Assembly (NCBI GenBank): GCA_037439425.1
Contig: JBBIWA010000087.1
Location: forward strand, 1 to 21,324
Reading direction: 5' to 3'
DNA length: 21,324 nt
Origin: JBBIWA01 sp037439425
GTDB lineage: Bacteria > Acidobacteriota > Blastocatellia > RBC074
Part shown: piece after piece, positions 14,180 through 21,324 of the stretch
Position numbering within the stretch: position 1 is the stretch's first letter
How the letters are laid out: each line of letters opens with the position of its first letter
Notes under the pieces: model-generated
Database searches by the model: none
The model's input: the letters and a program-made list of their open reading frames with translations, nothing else
What the model was told of the DNA's origin: nothing
Made by a program: the position numbers and the translations under genes

Positions 14180-14518
14180 ATAGCTATTGATGATGTCACG
14201 CTCAAAACAGAACTTACTGAGATGAAGACTCAACTTGCTGAGGCTCTCCACCGGCTCGCCAAAGTTGAAAGCGCTGTTGAGCAGCTTAACCGGTCTATTG
14301 CCAGCGGCAACCGCATGACCAACTGGCAATTCATTGGCTTCGTCGCGGTGATGGCTGGCACGCTGCTTGGGTCAATATACTGGGCCACAGGTGTTATGGA
14401 ACGGCGCATTGACCAGGTGGAGAAAAACCTGACCACGCCGGTCCAGCAAAGCGAGCGGAATATAAATGCTCGCTTTGAGGACTTGCGCCAGGTCCTTCTC
14501 GCTCAGCAGAAGCGCTGA
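14180..14518 (+). CDS. small coiled-coil protein with one transmembrane helix; non-standard start likely
   Basis: About 112 residues: a heptad-rich N-terminal segment (TLKTELTEMKTQLAEALHRL and on to about residue 40), a membrane helix at about 49-70 (FIGFVAVMAGTLLGSIYWA), then a second coiled coil ending LRQVLLAQQKR. I do not recognise the family and see no enzymatic motif; a structural or tethering role is possible. The ribosome site GGGAGGG (14167-14173) is strong. The in-frame codon at the right distance is ATA (14180), giving xAIDDVTLK. ATT (14186) is another option. The first in-frame ATG is 14222 (98 residues), and GTG 14141 lies inside the promoter. The frame upstream of 14141 crosses the palindromes and is not counted. 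It is divergent from rhaB and convergent with rhaI. Confidence 0.65.
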   Translation: MAIDDVTLKTELTEMKTQLAEALHRLAKVESAVEQLNRSIASGNRMTNWQFIGFVAVMAGTLLGSIYWATGVMERRIDQVEKNLTTPVQQSERNINARFEDLRQVLLAQQKR

Positions 14519-14544
14519 CTCGTTCAATTCTGACAGCCTCAAAC

Positions 14545-14566
14545 CGCGCTCACTCCTTCGGGCGCG
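14545..14566. terminator. hairpin between convergent genes, possible bidirectional terminator
   Basis: Stem CGCGC (14545-14549) / GCGCG (14562-14566) with a CC-TTCG-GG tetraloop-like core. No T-run is present. It lies in the 55-bp gap between the stop codons of the small gene and rhaI. Confidence 0.3.
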
Positions 14567-14573
14567 AGATATG

Positions 14574-15872
<1,299 letters not shown>

Positions 15873-15883
15873 AGTTTCCTCTC

Positions 15884-18076
15884 TCACCTCAGGAAAGCCT
15901 CTGGCAAGCCACCGTCTACAGGCAGGATGTGACCGGTGGTTTTAGCCAGCCGCTCGGAGACAAGCAAGAAGATGGCCTCGGCCTGATCTTCCGGTTCAAT
16001 AGCTGAGGCCAGGAGCGAGCGTTGAGCATAGAAGGCTGCCAGTTTGTTTCGCAACTCTTCGGTTGACTCCTCCTCGCTGAATGGGAGGTGGTACTTCACT
16101 AGCGAAGCGATCACCCGCTCGCGCGGAAACATCGTGCTTCCTTTAACGACGGTGGCTGGAGCCACAGCGTTGACGCGCACCAAGGGAGCCATCTCAATGG
16201 CTAACTCGCGCACCAGATGATTGGCTGCCGCTTTGCTCGTATCATAAGCCAGGCTTCCAATCTTGGCTACCACGGCATTGGCGCTCGTCGTGATCACGAT
16301 ACTGGCCTTTAGCCCTTGCGTCTTGAAGAGGCGGTAGGCTTCCGAAGCGACGATGTAGGCGCCGGTGACGTTGACGTCGAAAGTAAGGCCCCACTGGCTA
16401 TCTGCTATGTGACCGGATCGGTCTGGTGGAACGAATAGGCCAGCGGTGATCACTACCGCATCAAGTCCGCCATAAGCCAGCGCACAATCGTTCAGCATGC
16501 GGGCCACGTTCTCGCGATTAGTGATGTCGCAGTCGAGTCCAATAGCCGGGCCACAGTTGCTGATTCCGGTGCCTGCCACACCGATGCCTGCACCATACTT
16601 ATTGACGATCTCCTGCGCCGTTTGCTGCGCCGCCGCTTCGTTAAGGTCAACACATACTATGTGCGCGCCTTCATCTGCCAGCCGGTGAGCGGTCGCCTTC
16701 CCGATACCAGCGCCCGCGCCAATGACCGCGATGATCTCTCGCTCCAGCTCCTTTTCGGGTGGCAGCCGCCGGAGCTTGGCTTCTTCCAGCGACCAGTACT
16801 CGATGTCGAAGGCCTCTTGTTCGTCCAGTGCTTTATATTGGTCTATGGCCTCAGCACCGCGCATCACCTCGATGGCGCAGTTGTAAAACTCGGCCGTCAC
16901 GCGCGACTCGCTCTTGTTTTTCCCCCAGGCGATCATGCCCAGACCCGGAATTAAAATGACCGTCGGATTGGGATCGCGCATCGGCGGCGAATCAGGACGC
17001 CGGCAGCGATGATAATAAGCTTCATAGTCTGCGCGGTATTGCGCCAGAGCTGCAGCCAAAGTTCCTTTCAGGGCTTCAAGGTCGCCGCTTTCAGGGTTCC
17101 AGTCAACGAACAGCGGTTTGATCCGTGTGCGCAGAAAGTGATCCGGACAAGAAGTGCCCAGCGCGGCCAGGCGCGGCCCATCTACACTGTTAACGAACCG
17201 CAGCATCGCAGCGTCATCCTGCACCGTTCCCACCATGCGCCTGTAGATGGATACCTGCCCGCGCAAGAAAGGAATGATAGCTGCCATCTGGCGCCGTCTT
17301 TCATCCTCTGGCAATGGCTTGTATTTCTGCCCGCCGAAAGTCATCTCGCCCCGGTCGTGCTTGGCGATATAGGCGGCGGCGCGCTCAATAATCTCCAGCG
17401 CCGTCTCGTAGCAGGTCTTATCGTCATTGCTCCAGGAACTCATCCCGTGATGGCCAAGCAACACACCTTTGGCCTGAGGGTTTTCCTGGATCAGGCGCTC
17501 AATCATCAGGCCGAGGTCGAAACCTGGACGCTGCCACGGCACGTAGATCACCTCATCGCCGTAGATCTGCCGGCAAAGTCGCTCTTGACTGACCGAAGCT
17601 GCGATGGCGATCACCGCATTCGGGTGCAGATGGTCAACGTGTTTGTAAGGCACGAAGGTGTGCAGCGGCGTGTCAATTGAGCAGGCGCGCGGATTGAGGT
17701 TGAAGACGCAGTGGCTGTAGAGAGGGTACATCTCATCTTCAACCTTCGTCTTCGGCCCGCGTTCAGGATTACTCAGGTAGCGCGATTTCATCGCCCGCAC
17801 CTTATCGAGGTATAGCGAGGCGAAACCATCACGTTTGGCTGTGCGCAGATCACCGCCTGATCCCTTGACCCAGAGGACTTCGACTTGCTCACCGGTGAGC
17901 GGATCCTGCTCCAGTAGCTTGGAGGAAGTGTTACCGCCTCCAGTATTGGTGAGCGTCAAGTCTTCGCCCAGCTTGTTTGAGCGGTAGACCAGACGCTCCA
18001 CCCCACTCAGCTTCGCTGCCTCTTCATCCCGCCAGAGGTACTTCACATATTGGAATTGCTTGCGTTCTTTACCCAT
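15884..18076 (-). CDS. rhaD: bifunctional rhamnulose-1-phosphate aldolase / short-chain alcohol dehydrogenase
   Basis: 730-residue cytoplasmic fusion enzyme. Residues 1 to about 430 are a class II aldolase: TNTGGGNTSSKL near the start, zinc ligands in HVDHLHPNAV (about 145-152), and LLGHHGMSSW (about 209). It splits rhamnulose-1-phosphate into DHAP and L-lactaldehyde. Residues about 445-730 are a short-chain dehydrogenase with GAGAGIGKATA (about 451) for NAD(P) binding, VITTSANAVV (catalytic Ser region) and YDTSK (about 610, Tyr and Lys of the active site). This half probably oxidises lactaldehyde to lactate. The two-domain order and length match the RhaD aldolase/ADH fusions. Start is ATG at 18074-18076; the ribosome site is weak (AAGA). 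It is 179 bp downstream of the rhamnosidase gene and directly upstream of rhaI. Confidence 0.93.
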   Translation of the reverse strand: MGKERKQFQYVKYLWRDEEAAKLSGVERLVYRSNKLGEDLTLTNTGGGNTSSKLLEQDPLTGEQVEVLWVKGSGGDLRTAKRDGFASLYLDKVRAMKSRYLSNPERGPKTKVEDEMYPLYSHCVFNLNPRACSIDTPLHTFVPYKHVDHLHPNAVIAIAASVSQERLCRQIYGDEVIYVPWQRPGFDLGLMIERLIQENPQAKGVLLGHHGMSSWSNDDKTCYETALEIIERAAAYIAKHDRGEMTFGGQKYKPLPEDERRRQMAAIIPFLRGQVSIYRRMVGTVQDDAAMLRFVNSVDGPRLAALGTSCPDHFLRTRIKPLFVDWNPESGDLEALKGTLAAALAQYRADYEAYYHRCRRPDSPPMRDPNPTVILIPGLGMIAWGKNKSESRVTAEFYNCAIEVMRGAEAIDQYKALDEQEAFDIEYWSLEEAKLRRLPPEKELEREIIAVIGAGAGIGKATAHRLADEGAHIVCVDLNEAAAQQTAQEIVNKYGAGIGVAGTGISNCGPAIGLDCDITNRENVARMLNDCALAYGGLDAVVITAGLFVPPDRSGHIADSQWGLTFDVNVTGAYIVASEAYRLFKTQGLKASIVITTSANAVVAKIGSLAYDTSKAAANHLVRELAIEMAPLVRVNAVAPATVVKGSTMFPRERVIASLVKYHLPFSEEESTEELRNKLAAFYAQRSLLASAIEPEDQAEAIFLLVSERLAKTTGHILPVDGGLPEAFLR

Positions 18077-18255
18077 AAATCTTGCGATTGTCCGGGAGAC
18101 TATGAGTTGAAGCTAGCAGCTCACATTATCGACTGCCCTTGTCTTGTGCCCCCATTCTTGGGTGCCTCGACCTAGCAAGCCCGCCGCACAGGCGCGGAGA
18201 GAATTTCATCATCTGCTTTGGCAAAGAAACAATCTATGTGATCCACGGGGATTGC

Positions 18256-21033
18256 TTATTTTCCAAAAGGAGAGGCAAAGTGATACTGGCCGGAGCCTAT
18301 CTCCACCACCACGACATCACCCTCCTGCCGATAAGCTGTAATTCCGTTTCCTTTAGCAAGAGCTCGACCGGACTCCGTCACCGAAGCGAGCTGTGCTTTG
18401 GGCAGTCGCACAGTGGCGCGCGTGTTCGGGGGAATCTCAACGGCCAGCTCGAAGCTGCCGTCCTTGAGCTTCCAGGCGGAACTCACTTTGCCGTACATCG
18501 TCTGATGACTGGCTTTGACGCTCGAGAAGCCGCCGCCAGGCTGGGGCTGAATGAGAATATGCTTGTATCCTGGCGCAGCCTCCGAAATCTCAATGCCAGC
18601 CATGACGCGATACATCCACTCGCCGACGGCCCCGTAGGCGTAGTGGTTGAATGAGTTCATTCCTTTGTCCTGAAATGTCCCATCTGGTTTGAGGCCGTCC
18701 CAGCGCTCCCATATGGTAGTTGCCCCTTGCTTAACCGGATAGAGCCAGGAAGGATACTGCTCGCGACTCAGCAGCATGTAGGCTTCCTCCAGATAACCAT
18801 AGCGGGTGAGCACGTGTAGCAGGTAGGGAGTGCCGACAAAACCGGTCGTCAGGTGCTTACGTTCGCGCACCTCCTGAGCCAATCTCTTGGCGGCAACCGG
18901 GCGCAACTCATCTGGCAGCAGGTCAAATTGCAAGGCCAGCGTGTAGGCCGTCTGCGTATTTTCACCGATCCGGCCAGTCTCAGTCACGAACTCGCGCCGA
19001 AAGGCGCTTTTGATCTGAGCGAGTAATTCCCCGTAGCGGGCTGCCTCTTCCTGTTTGCCGAGAAGCTCTGACATGCGCCGCAGCAAGTCGGTCGAGTAGG
19101 CGAAAAAGGCGGTCGCGATCAGATCCTTGCCCGTCGTCGCGCCAGGATAGTCACTTCGCGTGGTCGCAAAAGCGAGCCAATCACCGAAGTGAGGATCACC
19201 ATCCCAGATGTAATCATCACCCGCTCGCTTGCGCACGTACTCGACCCAACCGACCATGCTCGGATACTGCTCTTGCAGAATCCGCCGGTCTCCGTAGCTC
19301 AGATAGATCGTCCAGGGAATGATCACCGCCGCATCGGCCCAGGCGGCTGATCCACCCGCTGGACGATTAGGCCGACCGAGTACATCCGGGATGACGTGGG
19401 GAACAGAGCCGCTTTCGTACTGATCGGCAGCGAGGTCTCTCAGCCACTTTGTAAAAAATCCAGCTACGTGAGCGTTGAAAGCAGCGGTGCGTGCAAAAAC
19501 CTGCGCATCACCCGTCCACCCCAAGCGTTCATCGCGCTGCGGGCAATCGGTCGGGACATCGAGGAAATTGCCCTTCTGTCCCCAGATGATGTTGTGTTGG
19601 AGCTGATTGATGAGCTGGCTTGAGGTCTCGAATTCACTCGCCGTCCCGATGTCGGAGTGAATCACAATGCCTGTGAGGCTGGCGAGAGTGAGTTCTCCCG
19701 GATAGCCATCCACGGCCACGTAGCGAAAGCCCTGGAAAGTGAAATGCGGCTCGAAGCTCTCCACGCCACCGCCTTTGAGTATGTATCTTACGGTCTGTTT
19801 GGCCGCGCGCAGATTCTCCGTGTAAAAGTTGCCTTGGCGATCGAGCACTTCAGCGTGCCGCAGCGTGACGGTTGTCCCGGCCGCTCCCTGCACGGTGAGC
19901 CTCACCCAGCCGACCATATTCTGCCCCATGTCAACAACCGTCTCGCCTACTGGTGTCTTGAGGATCTTGATCGGTTTGAGCTCCTGAATCTTGCGCACGG
20001 GCGGGCCGGCAGGAGCGACCAGATGGTCTTTACGGTGATTGGCGAGCCGTACTCCTGACCAGGCGTTATCGTTGTAGCCGGCCGCAGTCCAGCCAGTTTT
20101 TTCAAGTCGCGCGTCATAAGTTTCGCCGTGGTAGATCTCAGACATAAGGATCGGGCCTGTGCTCGCCTTCCAGTGCTGATCGGTGCCGATGATCTCCTCG
20201 CGTCCGTCCCGGTAAGTAACCTTGATCTGCAGCAGGAGCGCGAGCCGCTCGCCGTAAAAGTTGCGCTGCCCGCTGAAGCCAATGTTTCCCCGGTACCAGC
20301 CGTTGCCGAGCAGCGCTCCCACAGCGTTATCGCCGCTCTTGAGTAAGTGCGTGACATCATAGGTCTGGTATTGCAAGCGCTTGTTGTAGCTGGTCCAGCC
20401 GGGAGTGAAAAGCTCATCACCCACGCGCTGGCCGTTGAGATAAAGCTCGTAGAGGCCGTGGCTGGTGACATAGGCGCGCGCCCGTTCCACGTGGCCGGTG
20501 AGTCTGAATTCTCGGCGCAGCATGGGCGCTGGCTCTGACTTCTTCACATCCTCCTGCAAGTCCGGCTCGATCCAGCTTGCCTTCCAGTCTGAGGCTGAGA
20601 GCAAGCCCATCTCCCAGAAGGCTGGCTCGCTCCACTCGGAAGCCTGGCCGTTTTGATCCCAGATGCGCACCTGCCAATAGTAGCGCTGCTCAGAGGTGAG
20701 CGGTGGGCCGTCGTAGGCGACGTGGATAGAGGAGTCAGAATTGACCCGGCCTGAATCCCAGACCAGATTACTACCAGCGCGCAGCTCACGCTCGCTGCGC
20801 GCGACACGCAGCTGATAAGCTGATTGGGTAAAGCCGCGCTCGGAAGACTGAATTTGCCAGCTCAGACGTGGTTTACGGGCGTCAATGCCGAGCGGATTTT
20901 CTTTGTATTCCGTGCGCAGCGCCGTTAGCTTGAATGCCGGTTGCACGCTTGCCTGATGGGCCGTCGTGCTCCAGACAAGCAGCGCCGCACAAGCCACCAG
21001 GCCCAGTGCGAATGGCAACAGTTTGGCGTTCAT
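18256..21033 (-). CDS. alpha-L-rhamnosidase, glycoside hydrolase family 78, exported
   Basis: 925-residue precursor that releases terminal L-rhamnose from plant glycosides or polysaccharides. Residues 1 to about 28 are a signal peptide (MNAKLLPFALGLVACAALLV), so it acts outside the cytoplasmic membrane. Domain order: Ig/Fn3-like (about 32-145, WQVRIWDQNGQASEWSEPAF), beta-sandwich Bac_rhamnosid_N (about 165-330, GLYELYLNGQRVGDELFTPGW), a further beta domain (about 355-445, TVVDMGQNMVGWVRLTV), the (alpha/alpha)6 catalytic barrel (about 470-800), and a C-terminal beta domain. Family hallmarks are DCPQRDERLGWTGDAQ (about 495), holding the likely general acid Glu, and TTIWERWDG (about 780). Start is ATG at 21031-21033; the open frame continues to 21081 but would spoil the signal peptide. 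It is probably the first gene of the rhamnose cluster. Confidence 0.94.
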   Translation of the reverse strand: MNAKLLPFALGLVACAALLVWSTTAHQASVQPAFKLTALRTEYKENPLGIDARKPRLSWQIQSSERGFTQSAYQLRVARSERELRAGSNLVWDSGRVNSDSSIHVAYDGPPLTSEQRYYWQVRIWDQNGQASEWSEPAFWEMGLLSASDWKASWIEPDLQEDVKKSEPAPMLRREFRLTGHVERARAYVTSHGLYELYLNGQRVGDELFTPGWTSYNKRLQYQTYDVTHLLKSGDNAVGALLGNGWYRGNIGFSGQRNFYGERLALLLQIKVTYRDGREEIIGTDQHWKASTGPILMSEIYHGETYDARLEKTGWTAAGYNDNAWSGVRLANHRKDHLVAPAGPPVRKIQELKPIKILKTPVGETVVDMGQNMVGWVRLTVQGAAGTTVTLRHAEVLDRQGNFYTENLRAAKQTVRYILKGGGVESFEPHFTFQGFRYVAVDGYPGELTLASLTGIVIHSDIGTASEFETSSQLINQLQHNIIWGQKGNFLDVPTDCPQRDERLGWTGDAQVFARTAAFNAHVAGFFTKWLRDLAADQYESGSVPHVIPDVLGRPNRPAGGSAAWADAAVIIPWTIYLSYGDRRILQEQYPSMVGWVEYVRKRAGDDYIWDGDPHFGDWLAFATTRSDYPGATTGKDLIATAFFAYSTDLLRRMSELLGKQEEAARYGELLAQIKSAFRREFVTETGRIGENTQTAYTLALQFDLLPDELRPVAAKRLAQEVRERKHLTTGFVGTPYLLHVLTRYGYLEEAYMLLSREQYPSWLYPVKQGATTIWERWDGLKPDGTFQDKGMNSFNHYAYGAVGEWMYRVMAGIEISEAAPGYKHILIQPQPGGGFSSVKASHQTMYGKVSSAWKLKDGSFELAVEIPPNTRATVRLPKAQLASVTESGRALAKGNGITAYRQEGDVVVVEIGSGQYHFASPFGK

Positions 21034-21051
21034 AACGTTCTTAGTTTCATC

Positions 21052-21073
21052 ACAGCAACTAAAGCGCTGCTGT
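21052..21073. promoter_or_regulatory. inverted repeat in the rhamnosidase leader, possible operator
   Basis: ACAGCA (21052-21057) and TGCTGT (21068-21073) are a perfect 6-bp inverted repeat with a 10-bp spacer, about 40-60 nt downstream of the predicted start site. It could be a repressor site or an RNA hairpin. No rhamnose regulator gene is in the window. Confidence 0.3.
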
Positions 21074-21121
21074 AAGACCACGGTGAAGCATGTCTTGCTT
21101 GGCTAGACTGACAACAGCGAA

Positions 21122-21149
21122 ATCGTAGCCTCTCAGCGGGAAAAGTCAA
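21122..21149 (-). promoter_or_regulatory. sigma70-type promoter of the rhamnosidase/rhamnose cluster
   Basis: On the minus strand TTGACT (21144-21149) and TACGAT (21122-21127) are 16 bp apart. Transcription would begin near 21114, giving a leader of about 80 nt before the ATG at 21033. The -35 box is 15 bp from the end of the second MITE copy. Confidence 0.5.
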
Positions 21150-21164
21150 GCCAAAGTGGTCCCT

Positions 21165-21324
21165 GGGTGCACGTCTTTATTGTAGGGTGAAAAAGCAGTA
21201 AGGATCGATGGCGAGCCCCGGAGGGGGCCTCAGATGATAGCGAGTCTGAGCCAGGGCGGATGGGCACAGGTCTGGAGAGCCTATTTATAGAGCTCCAGCG
21301 CAGGAGTTTCTAGCTCCGTTAGGA
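21165..21324. mobile_element. MITE-like element, second copy, cut by the window edge
   Basis: Begins GGGTGCACGTCTTTATTGTA, identical to the reverse complement of the right end of the element at 4206-4437. It stays very similar for about 120 bp, through GAGCCCCGG...GGGGGCCTCAG and GAGTCTGAGCCAGGGCGG. It then diverges in the distal part (from about 21285). Orientation is opposite to copy 1. The distal terminal repeat is beyond the window. Confidence 0.7.

Noticed and set aside
18077..18255. separate promoter for rhaD in the 179-bp gap after the rhamnosidase gene
   Set aside because: No pair of -35 and -10 boxes at normal spacing was found. A GATAAT occurs without a partner, so co-transcription is equally likely.

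Overview
The window is GC-rich bacterial chromosome with full-length housekeeping and catabolic genes, short intergenic gaps and several families of small palindromic or tandem repeats. I saw no phage genes, no transposase, no rRNA or tRNA and no CRISPR array. The gene types (RhaI-type rhamnose isomerase, large NfnAB/GltD-like flavoprotein, Rpn-like fragment) and the repeat load remind me of Acidobacteriota, perhaps Blastocatellia. That placement is from memory and is not proven by the sequence.

Layout. 1-133 (-): start of a gene cut by the window edge, Rpn-like. 240-3839 (-): 1199-residue iron-sulfur flavoprotein that fuses NfnB/GltD-like and NfnA/PyrK-like halves and starts at TTG. 3840-4798: long intergenic region with two palindromic repeats, a MITE-like element and a heptamer repeat. 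4799-5968 (+): membrane-anchored tandem cyclophilin. 6093-6758 (+): six-helix membrane protein. 6822-8342, 8383-10404 and 10401-10997 (-): in transcription order a TerB-like protein, a KefB/C-type antiporter and an RbsA/MglA-type sugar ABC ATPase. 11366-12247 (-): MscS channel. 12413-13903 (-): rhamnulokinase. About 14180-14518 (+): small coiled-coil membrane protein. 14574-15872 and 15884-18076 (-): rhamnose isomerase and bifunctional rhamnulose-1-P aldolase/dehydrogenase. 18256-21033 (-): GH78 alpha-L-rhamnosidase. 21165-21324: second, truncated copy of the MITE.

How the genes work together. The right half holds an L-rhamnose pathway. An exported rhamnosidase releases rhamnose, RhaI makes rhamnulose, RhaB phosphorylates it, and the RhaD aldolase cleaves it to DHAP and lactaldehyde, which the fused dehydrogenase oxidises. 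The sugar ABC ATPase 4 kb away could power uptake, but no permease or binding protein is in the window. The middle genes (TerB-like, Kef, MscS) suggest ion and osmotic homeostasis.

The most unusual content is non-coding. Tandem pairs of about 90-bp palindromes sit directly against the Shine-Dalgarno sites of two unrelated genes. A structured leader with a possible 13-codon upstream ORF precedes the flavoprotein gene. A heptamer repeat supplies the stop codons of three different genes.
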